A DNA stretch of 64,000 bases from Eurosta solidaginis. Lineage: Eukaryota; Arthropoda; Insecta; Diptera; Tephritidae. The stretch is taken from the NCBI RefSeq assembly GCF_040869045.1, contig NC_090319.1:261966897-262030896 (forward strand), read 5' to 3'. The translations under genes and the position numbers were made by a program. The notes beneath the pieces are model-generated. The model searched no databases, was not told where the DNA came from, and saw only the letters and a program-made list of their open reading frames with translations. Position 1 is the first letter of the stretch. Every line of letters begins with the position of its first letter. Positions 1-11,135 of this stretch are shown here, in pieces.

Positions 1-75
1 AAAGAAGCGACTTGCGCGCCTTGTTGGACGGCCATAACCGTTTAAGCGGTCAAGCGCCAACTAAGTAAGTAGATG
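1..75 (+). mobile_element. 3' tail of an RTE-like non-LTR retrotransposon (cut by window edge)
   Basis: This stretch matches the 3' end of the RTE-like copy near 50.9 kb: both carry gccttgttggacggcca, a shared block ending in agcgcca, and a short tail of AAGT units. Only the last codons and the tail are inside the window; the body would lie to the left. RTE-group LINEs commonly end in short tandem repeats rather than poly-A, which fits. Confidence 0.6.
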
Positions 76-339
76 TATTCAATTTTCCTTATAATTGGAA
101 AGGTTTCACTGGGGATAGCGAGCGGAAGACCATTGACATATCTAGATACTGTTTTTCAACTTGCAGTACAATTCACTGTTGATATTTTCAAGGCCAGAAA
201 AAGTAAACAACTAACTGGACCAGCTAAGCAACTTCCTGTGAAACTCTACTCGTATATGAGGCTGCCAAAGTCACCACAAAACTCTATAAGGAGGCCGTTT
301 CCGTAAACAGGAGGGTGCTTCAAATCTTTCATATTTATT

Positions 340-545
340 TTTTTTTTTCACAATTTGTATGGAGGAAAATCTAAAACACTTTTTGGAAAATATTGTCAAA
401 ATTGTATGCGAATTTTGAGAGCTCTATAACTTATAACTTCTTTGACTAAAATTGATTGACCTTCAAATTTGCTTAAAAGAAGAATTTAATTGACGTTATT
501 TGATAAAAATTGGCACTTTTATTTTTCTGTTCACAGCTGTAAGTA
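340..545 (+). repeat. AT-rich foldback family, internally deleted copy (right end)
   Basis: Contains the family blocks gcgaattttgagag, actaaaattgattg and the terminal block with tttaattgacg followed by aaaattggcac and ttatttttctgttcacagctgta. The same blocks occur in the same order at about 10.5-11.1, 17.4-18.7 and 28.2-29.3 kb. No coding potential is visible. Confidence 0.4.
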
Positions 546-2229
546 ATCAAGTGTCTTTGTTCGGGGTAGTTGTAAACTAGTACTTCTTTTGACATACTTA
601 GTAGTTTACTACTGTGGACGCATTTAAATGCAGTCGAATGCATTATGGAAATACACAAACAAATGTGTGGCACAAAACATTGACATTGACAGACATTAGA
701 AGTGTACAGATTTATGATGTCACAGTGGGAAATGCAAGAGGGCCATTTGATGTGTGTGTGTGGTTCATTTTGAACGGGCTAAAACGGCTGCTGCACCAAC
801 TTAGTTGAACATGTGAAAAAGTGGTTGGTCTCTAATTACATGGCATTAGGTGACAATACAACAAGGTGCGTGACTGCTGCCGTAAATATACAAAACTTTG
901 TGATAGATATCTATATGTGTACGTTATGTTTATCCACGTACAACAAATCGCTTAAGCAAATGTGTCATCATTGTGTGTGCGGTGTCAACGGTGACTTAAC
1001 CCGTGGTGAATGAAAATCTATGTACTCTCATGTATGTGCGTAAGCTTTCAAACATGAACTCAGATGTGAGGATGAGATATTCATACAAGACAGCTATGTC
1101 ACACTACAAAAGTTGCCTTTGTTGTTCTTTTTATGTAGTTTTTATAATAATTCCACTATCGAACACGTGTTTTTCCATTCTTAATTGGCGAACACTTAAA
1201 TCATTTGAGTGTTAATGATGAATAATGAGTGCTTTAGATTTCTATCTTGCTCTTAGTGAGTATGTATGAAGCTAGTTGTGGGAGGTGAAATGTGAGATGA
1301 CTGTATAGACAAAGACTTAAATAGCACTGAAAATGGAAAAATGCTCAGAAAAGTATTGACCCACACAACGGCGCAGTGTATATTTTTCGCGAGTCAGCCT
1401 TTATCATGAACCTCATTTGAAAAAAAAAACTTCCATAAATTAGATATAATGTAAAACAAAAACATGTTTTCCTAATTAATTTTTGTTTTGCATACAACTT
1501 AATAGCAATAACTTATTCATGAGAGGTTCACGATAAGCTAATGTTTTACACAGAATTCTTATCGAATGTGAGGAAGCTAATAACAGAAAGAACATGTTTT
1601 TTCACCATGGCTCCCAATTACGCTAGAACTGAATTAGTACTCTATAAAAATATATGAACATCCATTACTATGATTTTTTGGCATTTTTTAGCAAATTTCC
1701 TTTATCAAGTTCTTTCTATTTTCGATAACTAAGAAGAAACATCCATGAATTTTGTAACTAAAACTGTGTGAAATACTCTCAAAAACGTTTCCAAAAAAAT
1801 CGGGAATTTCGAACTTTATATTTTAAGTCTTCTGAATTTTCTTGATCTTTCTTGCTTTCTGATAATTTCTTTTTTTTAGGGACCCATTTTAACAGTTATT
1901 TTGTTTTTTGAGTCGTAAAAGGTCGGGTCAAAAAATTGTTCTAGGTGAAAGTTTGTGGGGTCCCGCGGATACCCATAGCATTTTCATGACGATCATGTAC
2001 CCTTTTTATTTTTTGGAATTAAAAAAAAAAAAAATTCAAAAATAAAAGTAAAGTCCAGACTTTTATTTTATAAATCCGAAAATAAAAGTTAAAACCCGGC
2101 TATTGTTTTTTAAGGACACATTAAAATCCGCCCCTATAACTATGGAAAGTTCATCCAAATGAAACGAATTTATTACCAGTAAATTCTTATAATTGTCTAG
2201 ATTTGAAACCTATATGGTCATTTGAAAAA
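546..2229. other. AT-rich sequence without recognisable gene
   Basis: Short open frames here (60-70 codons) resemble no family I know and overlap freely. A fragment around 1740-1870 has the tcgaattttc-type composition of the AT-rich foldback family. I see no further structure. Confidence 0.4.
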
Positions 2230-2234
2230 CTAAA

Positions 2235-2640
2235 ACCAACTCTCATAGTACTAAACTTAGAGTTTTCCACAGTAAACTGTTTTTTCGCCATAAAGTTTGA
2301 TCTAATTGAGATAATGCCTTAAAATTTGATACAACGCTTTCTGTGGAAACAGGAATGATTCTGTATGAAAAAAATTGTTTTATTAGGATGAGCCGTTCCA
2401 TAAAATAATTTTTTTTTAGGACTTTTATTATAAAAGGAATAACAGTTTGGGTTCCTGCTTTTATTTTCGAATTCAGAGAGGCACACAACTTATACTTTGT
2501 GAGACTAAAATTGAGCGCGCTACAACACTGTATACTCGAAAAGTTCAAAAAAACTTTAAATGAATAGTTCGAAATTTCGAAAAAGTTATTAATATAGCAC
2601 TGGAGGATGCTCTTGTAATGGCTTTTTAATGCCCATAACA
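2235..2640 (+). repeat. AT-rich foldback family, degenerate copy
   Basis: The block actttgtgagactaaaattg followed by a gctacaacactg segment and gaaaagttcaaaaa is the degenerate equivalent of the motif at 10.86 kb and 18.47 kb. The 133-codon antisense frame across it is a by-product of low-complexity AT sequence, not a gene. Confidence 0.35.
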
Positions 2641-2650
2641 ACATCAGTTG

Positions 2651-2865
2651 TGCTCTGTTTGGTTCCCAACAATAAATAATAATACAAGGATTTCGATAGA
2701 TTGGTGCTGAAAATTATCACCGAACTCTTTGAATGCTCTCACAATGTCACTTATGGCTCTATTCTGCCAGCAATAATATAACTTTGGCTCTGTTTGGCTC
2801 CCATCAACAAACAAATCGATTTCGGTAGATTAATGCTGAAAACTATCACAACATTCTTTGATTTA
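2651..2865 (+). repeat. Tandem duplication, about 134-bp unit, two copies
   Basis: Two units share gctctgtttgg, a caacaa-ataaa segment, gatttcg.tagatt, gctgaaaa.tatcac and ttctttga, at about 2652 and 2786. A third partial echo (tccgtttggcttcca) lies near 3659. The units differ by many substitutions, so this is an old duplication. Confidence 0.5.
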
Positions 2866-3700
2866 CGTTGGCTTTGTCAGAGTGCATACTTAAAGCGAGA
2901 GATAAAGGATGATATCTGAGAGCAAAAATGTGAGAATTTAATTATTATTATAAAAATAATTAAATCATGTAAAGTATCCTTAAACATTGACAAAGATGGT
3001 AGTACATGTATACACATATAGACGAATATTTCCACATTCCTTTCTCTTAATTACATACATTTTTTTTAATAACCGAATATGACCTCCAACTGTAAGGACA
3101 TGTGTCCTTGGGCTCATATGGTTGCACTTGTCATAAGCAATTTGTATATTAAATGCAAACATACCCAGCCAACGTTTTGAAGCATGAACGAATCGAAAAG
3201 AAAGTTTCCTTGTGCCTAACTTATTGTAGAATCCGATAACGAGTCGCATACAAAAGTAATGTAGGATACATACATAATATGGTGCCTTGGTATATACAAG
3301 CATACATAATATACACATTTAAAAAATTTGAGGCGCCACATTGTAACTCATTGACTGCGTTGCTGACAAGTCAGACCCCAACCGCGCCCGAGGACAATGC
3401 AGAAAAATCAATATCTGAAAAAGAGATGCCAATGCACTGCATGCTAGAGCAATACGAGTAGTAATGTAAATATTTCGACTTTTTATGACAACAAACATTA
3501 AGCCACCCTAGCGACTTGGTGGTGTATATGAACCAATGAACATTAGACCGTTTAAATTTATTATATTAATTTTTTTGTTTTAAATATACTCAATCGTTTT
3601 ATATGGGTTCTAAAAAATTTACTTTTAAAATATGAGCCACAATCACATTACATTATTTCCGTTTGGCTTCCAAGAATAAATAAATTTTTTTCAGTGAAAT
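2866..3700. other. AT-rich sequence without recognisable gene
   Basis: The 112-codon antisense frame at 2980-3318 has no recognisable domain and lies in AT-rich low-complexity DNA. Nothing else stands out. Confidence 0.35.
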
Positions 3701-3711
3701 ACTTCGGAATA

Positions 3712-4473
3712 AATGGTTCCAAAGTAGTGGAAGGAGTATGGTCTGCGGTATACTGTGCTGATCCGGAAATAAACAAATCCTACAGGCTGCTGGATTTCTG
3801 TAGAGTTTTTCAAGCGGAAATATTAGCCGTAACCAAAGCAGTAGAAACTCTGGAAGAGAACAGCTTGAGCTGCAACCGTGCTAGCTATAAAGGGAGCATC
3901 CCTTGAAGCTTGCTCCGTAGACGTCCCAATTAGGCTGGGCAATATTAAGCGAAGGCGAGAGGTGCACATGATCGACCAAGCGAGAAAGGCGTGGGTTCAA
4001 GCGCGGGGCTGTAAAGTGTCAAAGATTATGTGTAGGTCTTACAACCTTAGACTAACAAAGCCGCTTGCTTCTATCAATAAAAAGAGAGACTGTAGACTCA
4101 TGACGGGTATTCTGACTGGACACTGCCTTCTGGAGGCACATGCCTTTAAATTAGGCTTGGTCAGTGATAGCAGATGTAGGAAGTGCGGGGTGGAGGAGGA
4201 AACGATCGAGCACGTTCTGTGCTCGTGCCCTGCGCTTGCCAGGCTAAGACTCCAGCTATAAGGAGTGATACAGCTGTCAGATCTAGAAGCAGCAAGTGGC
4301 TTAAGTCCTAGGAAGCTTCTAGTATTTGCCAAGAGGACAGAGTTATTTTATAACATAGTGCCTGGTTTTTGATAGGGGTTTCCAGTTGGTCGTTAAAACA
4401 AATTTCTGGTAACACTACGGACTCATTCAGTCTATGTGAGGTCCTCATGGATCGGCCAGTTCAACCTAACCTA
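3712..4473 (+). mobile_element. 5'-truncated LINE: RNase H fragment plus C-terminal zinc finger, with target duplication
   Basis: The copy starts exactly inside the RNase H domain (GSK..EGVWSAVYCADPEINKSY), runs to FQAEILAVTKAVETL, then loses most of RNase H by an internal deletion and a frame change near 3880. It resumes in the C-terminal region, which ends in CRKCG-x8-H-x3-CSCPAL, a CCHC-type finger typical of I/R1/LOA-group LINEs. The 3' untranslated tail ends in ccagttcaacctaacctaac. The 12-bp sequence acttcggaataa occurs at 3701-3712 and again at 4474-4485, a perfect target-site duplication, so both ends are defined to within a base. The element is dead: no reverse transcriptase or endonuclease remains. 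The reading frame before 3712 is host flank, not element protein. Confidence 0.8.
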
Positions 4474-4485
4474 ACTTCGGAATAA

Positions 4486-4924
4486 TATCATCACATGTTG
4501 GAATTGGTTTGGCTTGGGCATAGCACACACTCAAAGCAAATGGTTCAACAATCAATCTACACTCATTCATTATTTGCTGGGCAATAGTTGCCAGTGCGGA
4601 GCTGTAGCCATACATTTAAATAATTGTATTGTTTATTGACATTGCGTCAGTTAGGCCCACATGCCGAACAGCAAGTTAACTTTTTAACTCTGAGTTAACC
4701 TAAAATGAGGGGTTAAACTGATACATTTTTGACAAACTTTTTTAATTAGCTCTGAGCCAAACTAATTTGCCGTTCTGCAAGTGCGTCCTAAAGTTTTTGA
4801 GTTTTCAAATTTGTGGCAGTGATTTGTAGTTCTTATGAAAGAAAATACTTTTGGGCGCAGACATTTTTTTGTATTTCAAAATTTAGAAATGAGCTGTCAA
4901 CGGATGACGCAAAGTTTGAAGCAT
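4486..4924. other. Host flank, no recognisable feature
   Basis: Sequence downstream of the LINE target duplication. I see no gene, tandem repeat or inverted repeat that I can support. Confidence 0.3.
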
Positions 4925-5085
4925 ATACGGTAAATATCCTTATCGTATTAAAAGAGATAAGACGAAGGCAAGAGTAGCACATGATATACTAATAAGAAAA
5001 TACTTGACATAAGACTAACAAAGTCTATTTTATCACTGTAAAGAGAGGAATGCAGGTTCAAGAAACGAAAGTTTTTGAACAGCTT
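4925..5085 (+). pseudogene. Decayed C-terminal fragment of the RNase H-type LINE
   Basis: With frame changes the translation echoes the IKRR.E-x-HMI block and the following LTK..-SI-KR block of the better copy at 3.9-4.1 kb. The DNA shows gagataagacgaaggcaaga where that copy has the corresponding arginine-rich stretch. Identity is low, so family assignment is tentative. Confidence 0.4.
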
Positions 5086-5540
5086 TAAATATTTTCTTAA
5101 ACGGTCTAATATACATATGAATTTATGTATGTAATATGAGTAGTTTTCTCATACTAAAAGGATCAGATGACAGCAATTAAAACTAGATCAGCAGTACAGG
5201 CGGTAGATTATAATCGCACTTATGACTTGTACAAGACCACTTGAAACTAACAATGTGTGGAAAATAAGAGTCGAGAGTTTAGTTAAACGTTGTATGTAAA
5301 CACTAGCACCTTTAAAATGAGACGTTATGCTAATGGATACTTTGGTGTTCAATCAAGCCTAAAAAACGACTCATGCTTGAATGTGAAAAAAATCGACTAG
5401 AAAATCTACTCGAGCACACGAGACTAGGCCCAAAGAAGTATTTTTCTTTAAACTATTGATACCTTTAATTCCTATCCACTGTTCCCAAGGACGAAGTTTT
5501 TTGAAATTAATTACAAAGTTTTGATTTTTTAATCATTACG
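5086..5540. other. No recognisable feature
   Basis: AT-rich non-coding sequence between a LINE remnant and a SINE. Confidence 0.3.
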
Positions 5541-5842
5541 CGTCGGTGGGTTGTAGCGTGCAACGCCTACCACACCGAAAACCCTAGGTTCAATACCCGG
5601 TACCGGGCAAAGAAGCATAAAAAAATTTTGAAACAATTTTACTAAATTAGACAAAAGTTCTTCTAAGCGGCGTCGCTTCCCGGCAGCCGTTTGGTAAATA
5701 CCCCGAGTGTATTTCTGCCAAGAAAAGCTTCTCAATGGAAATTCATCTGCCTTGCAGCTGCCCTTCGTAGTCGGCAATTGTGAGAAAGGAGCACGACGAA
5801 AATTGGAAGAAAAGCTAGGCACACACCTCCTCGGGGCTATCA
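5541..5842 (+). mobile_element. SINE family A, diverged copy 1
   Basis: This copy starts with the tRNA-like head (gtagcgtgc, then ctaccacaccg, then a B-box-like ggttcaatacccggt). It continues through the family body: cttcccggcag, tgtatttctgccaa, catctgccttgcag and aattggaagaaaagct. Four other copies lie at 38.3, 40.1, 50.1 and 51.9 kb. This is the most diverged and its 3' end is ragged. The antisense 105-codon frame is a translation of the SINE, not a gene. Confidence 0.7.
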
Positions 5843-6471
5843 GCAACCAAAAATATATACGCTAAGCAATTAAAACTTATAAAACAAAAAACTTCAAGAG
5901 TTTTTGTACCATTTTGTTTATTGTATAGGGCGATATCCACCTCATAAGAAAACGTTCAACAACTTTTTTGTTTTCCCTTTGTAAGCAAAAATTAAAGTTG
6001 TTTTATTTGAAAATATGTATTTTCCCCCACTATTATTTACATTCTTTACAAAAGTTCGTTTAAGATGCGGTCTGCATGCATCAATTGAAACTTATAAGGA
6101 TTTGTAGGGCATTTCTTCAAGGGTCCAAGAGATGCTCATGAAATACCTCCAGCCTTTAAGTTATGGTTGCAGCATCTATCTCGGAAGCAATTGTATACAG
6201 AAAATGCATAATCAAATAGGAAAAAACACATTTACAAGATAACAGTTAAACAAATTTCTTAAGAGTTTTCTTGTGATCTGGATACTAGGTTGGTTTATTT
6301 TCTGTGGGGCAATTACCATTCTGTGACCAGATAAAGTTAAAAAAGAGTTCAAACAAAAATTTCATTGAATGTAAGAACATTTTTTTTACTCCATCGTTTA
6401 CCAAAACTTAAATTCCTTTCCTGAGGCTGTATTCAGTAAACATGAATTTTGAAATGTTCACTTTTCTTTCA
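5843..6471. other. No recognisable feature
   Basis: AT-rich non-coding sequence up to the Helitron-like element. Confidence 0.3.
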
Positions 6472-6585
6472 TCTTAATATATAAAAAACACGTGTCACAG
6501 GTTTGAGGCCAATGGACTCCTAAACTACTGAACCGATTTTGAATTTGTTTTGCACCCCGTGTGTAGATTGATCTAACTTGAAATA

Positions 6586-6960
6586 TAGGATGGGTGACTG
6601 GGTGACTAGGGTCTCGAGATATAGGCCAAAACGTGAACCCGGGTACCCGTAGAAATCGTTTATAGAATATGGATATCAAATGAAAGCTGTTGATGAGTGC
6701 TTTAGTAGAGGGTAATTTTCATACCCCTGGGTGACTCAGGTCTGGAGATATAGGCCAAAACGTGGACCTGGAAATCCCTAGAATGTGTGTATAGAATATG
6801 GATGTCAAATCAAACCTGTTGATAAGTGCTTTAGTAGAGGCTAATTTTCATACCCCTGGGTGACTAGGGTCTCGAGCTATAGGCCAAAATGTAGACCCGG
6901 GTATCCCTAGAATGTGTTTATAGAATATTGATATATGAATGTGTTTATAGAAATATTGAT
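6586..6960 (+). repeat. 129-bp minisatellite, left part of array (about 3 units)
   Basis: The unit carries gggtgactagggtctcgaga, tataggccaaaacgtggac, tagaatgtgtttatagaat and gctgttgatgagtgcttta. The last unit breaks after gaaatattgata, where a LINE has inserted; the rest of that unit resumes after the LINE poly-A at 8470. Units here are more diverged than most on the right side. Confidence 0.85.
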
Positions 6961-8428
6961 ACCACCTAACATTCTCTATTTCCCCCATAATTGCAAGCTC
7001 GCAGCATGGGTTCTGTAAGGGCAAATCACCTATCACCAATTTACTAGAATTTACCACCCACGTTTCTAATGGATTTAGAAAAGGCCTTCACACTGATGTA
7101 ATTTACACCGATTTCAGTAAAGCTTTCGACAAAGTATCACACCCATTACTTATTCATAAGCTCAGTCAACTCGGTTTTCAACCCCGTCTTATATGTTGGA
7201 TTTCTTCGTATCTTGGTTATCGTACGCAAAAAGTAATCTTTAAAAATACACTTTCTGGGGTCATCAATGTTTCTTCTGGTGTTCCTCAGGGCAGCCATCT
7301 TGGTCCGATTCTGTTCTTGTTGTTCATAAACGATATATCTGGTACAATTAAATACTCAAAAATCTTGATGTACGCAGACGATGTAAAACTTTTCAAATCA
7401 TGTGCCTCGGTTGAGGAACATTCCTTGCTTCAAATGGATTTAAATCACTTGGTTACCTGGTGCAATGTAAATTATATGCCGCTCAATCTCAAAAAATGTA
7501 AATTCATGTGTTTTTCTCGGAGAGTTTCGCCACCAGCTTCATATACAATTAACAACTATAGTCTAGAAACTGTAAATAATTTTATTGACTTGGGAGTCAT
7601 GATGGATTCCAAACTTAGTTTCAATCTTCATATTAATGCTACAGTGAATAAAGGCAAAGGTGTTTTTGCATTTGTTAAACGGTGGTCAAAAGAATTTAAC
7701 GACCCTTACATAACTAAAGCACTTTTTACAACATTAGTTATGCCAATATTAGAATACGGCTCGATAATTTGGAATCCGCGTTATCAAGTCCATGCAGACA
7801 GTCTCGAATCAATACAAAAACAATTTTTACTATTTGCCTTAAGAAATTTCCAATGGGACTCTTTAACTAATCTTCCACCTTATACTAATCGATTAAAGCT
7901 TATCAATCTTCCAACTCTTGCTAGTCGAAGGGAAATGCTTGGTGTGATATTTATGACAAAACTTTTAAATGGATCAATTTCGAGCCCATTCCTTCTGAAT
8001 GAAGTGAACTTTTGCGTTCCCTCTCGGACATCGAGACACTTCAAACCTCTTCTGCTGAAACAATGTAGAACGAATTTCGAACAAAATGAACCTTTTCGGC
8101 GTTTATGCCAAGATTATAACTCTCACTCAAACACATTTGATAGCTCGGACTCCCTTTTTTCTATAAAAAAGATTGTTCTCACCTCTCTAAATTAATGTAT
8201 AATACGTTTGCTTCTGTTCTCTTTAAGTATTACGCTTGGCTGATGAAATTTCTTCTGTAGCTGAGCAGTCTCAGATCGTGACGCTTGACAAACCGCTGCC
8301 CATCAAAGACTCGGCAAAATAAAAAAAAAAAAAAAAAAGTTATTATATATATATATAAATCGATCGCGTGAACAGGATTAGCCTGGTTTCATTGGGCCAC
8401 TTGAGGGCAGCGCGCTGCCACAACGTCC

Positions 8429-8469
<41 letters not shown>
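6961..8469 (+). mobile_element. Young 5'-truncated LINE (Jockey/CR1-like) nested in the minisatellite
   Basis: The element begins inside the reverse transcriptase domain at about 6961 and ends in an uninterrupted run of 38 A at 8432-8469. An earlier A-run at 8319-8338 lies in the 3' untranslated region. Minisatellite sequence is continuous across the insertion: the left flank stops mid-unit and the right flank continues with ttaaagctgttga from the same point in the unit. The frame from 6963 to the stop at 8195 is fully open. The pure A38 tail and the open frame argue for a recent insertion. A target duplication cannot be read because the A-run merges with an A-rich part of the unit. Confidence 0.8.
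6963..8195 (+). pseudogene. Reverse transcriptase, N-terminally truncated but open (Jockey/CR1-like LINE ORF2)
   Basis: This frame encodes about 410 residues of a LINE reverse transcriptase. It begins just before the HGF-x-KGKS finger motif, has the first catalytic aspartate in TDFSKAFD (7107-7130), VPQGS-LGPILF, and the YADD active site at 7371-7382. It continues through the GV--DSKLSFN thumb block and a C-terminal region with W-x9-LE-x-IQK-x-FL. The first listed Met-like start at 7317 is a TTG inside the domain; the frame is open well upstream, so there is no true start. The apurinic endonuclease and ORF1 are missing through 5' truncation. The domain would act in target-primed reverse transcription, but this copy cannot be autonomous. 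Confidence 0.85.
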
Positions 8470-8471
<2 letters not shown>

Positions 8472-10180
8472 AAAGCTGTTGATAGGTGCTTTAGTAGAGG
8501 GTAATTTTCATACCCCTGGGTGACTAGGGTCTCGAGATATAGGCCAAAACGTGGACCCGTGTACCCCTAGAATGTGTTTATAGAATGTGGACATCAAATG
8601 AAAGCTGTTGATGAGTGCTTTATTAGAGGGTAATTTTCATACCCCTGGTTGACTAGGGTCTCGAGATATAGGCCAAAACGTGGACCCGGGTACCCCTAGA
8701 ATGTGTTTATAGAATATGGATATCAAATGAAAGCTGTGGATGAGTGCTTTAGCAGGGGGTAATTTTCATATCCCTGGGTTACTAGGGTCTCGAGATATAG
8801 GCCAAAACGTGGACCCTGATACCCCTAGAATGTGTTTATAAATATGGATATCAAATGAAAGCTGTGGATGAGTGCTTTAGCAGAGGGTAATTTTCATACC
8901 CTTGGGTGACTAGGGTCTCGAGATATATGTAAGCCAAAACGTGGGCCAGTGAATGCCTAGACAGTGTTTATACAATATGGATATCAAATGAAAGCTGTTG
9001 ATGAGTGCTTTAGTAGAGGGTAATTTTCATACCCCTGGGTGACTCGGGTCTCGAGATATAGGCCAAAACGTGGACCCGGGTTCCCGGAGAATGTGTTTAT
9101 AGAATATGGATATCAGCTGAAAGCTGTTGATGAGTGCTTTAGTAGAGAGTAATTTTCATACCCCTGGGTGACTAGGATCTCGAGATATAGGCCAAAACTT
9201 GGACCCGGGTACCCCTAGAGTGTGTGTATAGAATATGGATATCAAATGAAAGCTGTTAATGAGTGCTTTAGTAGAGGGTAATTTTCATACCCCTGGGTGG
9301 CTAGGGTCTCGAGATATAGGCCAAAACGTGGACCCGGGTTCCCGTAGAATGTGTTTATAGAATATGGATATCAAATGAAAGCTGTTGACGAGTGCTTTAG
9401 TAGAGAGTAATTTTAATACCCCTGGGTGACTCGGGTCTCGAGATATAGGCCAAAACGTAGACCCGGGTACCCCTAGAATGTGTTTATAGAATATGGGTAT
9501 CAAATAAAAGCTGTTTATGATTGCTTTAGTAGAGGGTAATTTTCATACCCCTGGGTGGCTAAGGTCTCGAGATATAGGCCAAAACGTGGACCCGGGTTCC
9601 CGTAGAATGTGTTTATAGAATATGGATATCAAATAAAAGCTGTTGATGAGTGCTTTAGTAGAGGGTAATTTTTATACCCCTGGGTGACTCGGGTCTCGAG
9701 ATATAGGCCAAAACGTGGACCCGGGCTCTCGTAGAATGTGTTTATAGAATATGGATATCAAATGAAAGCTGTTGATGAGTGCTTTAGTAGAGGGTAATTT
9801 TCATACCCCTGGGTGACTAGGATCTCGAGATATAGGCCAAAACGTGGACCCGGGTACCCCTAGAATGTGTTTATAGAATATGGATATCAAATGAAAGATG
9901 TGGATGAGTGCTTTAACAGAGGGTAATTTTCATACCCCTGGGTGACTACGGTCTCGAGCTATAGGCCAAAACGTAGACCCGGGTACCCCTAGAATGTGTT
10001 TATAGAATATGGATATCAAATGAAAGTTGTGGATGAGTGCTTTAGCGGTAGGTAATTTTCATACCCCTGGGTGACTAGGGTATCGAGATAAAGGCCAAAA
10101 CGTGGACCCGGGTACCCCTAGAATGTGTCTATAGAATGTGGATATCAAATGAAAGCTGTTGATGAGTGCTTTAGTACAGA
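8470..10180 (+). repeat. 129-bp minisatellite, right part of array (about 13 units)
   Basis: The anchor aatgtgttta recurs at about 8571, 8700, 8829, 8961, 9090, 9219, 9348, 9478, 9607 and onward to 10124, giving a period of 129 bp with one 132-bp unit. Each unit contains gggtgact, ctcgagatata, ggccaaaacgtgg, cccgggta and a gcttta-tagagggtaatttt segment. Some neighbouring units share private variants (for example gtggatgag, agcagaggg), a sign of local unit duplication. Open frames that read through it are artefacts of the repeat. Confidence 0.92.
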
Positions 10181-10194
10181 GTAACATATTATCC

Positions 10195-10400
10195 AGAGAC
10201 GGACTGGGACTGGGATTAGGACTAGGACTGGGACTGAGACTCGGAGTGGGACTGGAATAAAATACATACCCACTCTGGGACAGGCAATAAGGGGTGCAAA
10301 AGAATGAGAAGAAATTGAGAGAAGAGAAAAGAGAGAAGGAGATTGAGAAAGAGATAGAGTGAGACGAAGATGGAGATAGATGAAGCGAAAAAACGGGCAG
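10195..10400 (+). repeat. GGGACT-type simple repeat and purine tract at Helitron-like 3' part
   Basis: Repeats of gggact/ggattagg run from 10195 to about 10255, followed by gaga-rich DNA to 10395. The second Helitron-like copy has the same block at 36697-36840, so it is part of the element and not host DNA. Confidence 0.75.
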
Positions 10401-10504
10401 GACAACGTCTGCCGGGTTTTCTAGTACAAATTATATAAAGAAAAAGTGTTCATTTTAAAACTCATACTTACATACTCTGGTCTCCCGTCCAAATAAATAT
10501 AGTT

Positions 10505-11135
10505 GAGTAGGTACGGCAATTTTTATAAAATTTCGTCAACTTTTTTTTATATTACCGATAATTTAGGAGAAAACTGTTAACTGAAACTATTTAAATCATT
10601 TTTTTCGAAAAAATTCGAAATTTTGCAAAAATTTCTTAATTTTTAACTAGAGTTTTCCTATTTTTGAGCATGCTATAGCCCAATCAATTTTAGCCTGACA
10701 AAGAACAAGTTGTAGGTCTCTTTGAGGCATTGATTTTTGAGAATTTTTTTCGAAAGTGGTTTTAAATTTTCTTCCATATAAAGAATAAAACTATGCGTAT
10801 GAGAGAATATTTAAAACTTCATTCTGAAAAAAATTTAAAATTGTAAATCAGAATTTTGAGAGACTTGTACTTTGTGAGACTATAACTGATTGGGCTACAC
10901 AACTGCATATTCAGACAAATCTAGATACATCCAAACAAAAAGCTCAAAATTTTCGAGAACCCTTAAAGAATTTTCCAAAACGTTTTGAGATTGGTTTCCA
11001 TAGTGTTTCATAGTAATGAAATGCATGAGAGTTTTTTTTGCTAATACTATGGAAATTAGAAGAAGAAAATTTTAATTGACGAATTAGACAAAAAATGCCA
11101 CTGCTATTTTCATGCTCAGTGCTGTATGTCCGCCC
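10505..11135 (+). repeat. AT-rich foldback family, copy with both ends recognisable
   Basis: The left end shows ggcaatttttataaaatttc, the inverse of the right-end block tttaattgacgaa-ttagacaaaaaatgcca at 11070-11100. The left arm has tagcccaatcaattttagc; the right arm has tgattgggcta in the opposite sense. The two arms fold on a centre near 10780. No protein is encoded. Confidence 0.5.

Larger units (their letters stand above)
6472..10425 (+). mobile_element. Helitron-like (DINE/HINE-type) non-autonomous element, copy 1
   Basis: The left end (ctt.atatata-aaa-cacgtgtcaca, then ggactcctaaactactgaac and tttgaatttgttttgcac) is nearly identical to the left end of a second copy at 35862. The right end (caacgtct.ccgggt..ctag followed by T) also matches that copy and has the CTRR-T form expected of Helitrons. 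No helicase or Rep gene is present, so it is non-autonomous. Its centre is a tandem array of a 129-bp unit, a feature known from DINE-1-type elements, and the array is interrupted by a younger LINE. A GGGACT-rich block at 10195-10260 and an A/G-rich block follow before the terminus. Boundaries rest on comparing two copies by eye. Confidence 0.7.

Noticed and set aside
7317..8195. A 292-codon gene starting at 7317
   Set aside because: The start is a TTG within the reverse transcriptase domain and the frame continues upstream to the element's truncation point.
8470..10180. CRISPR-like array
   Set aside because: The repeats are directly adjacent 129-bp units with no variable spacers, inside a eukaryotic transposon.
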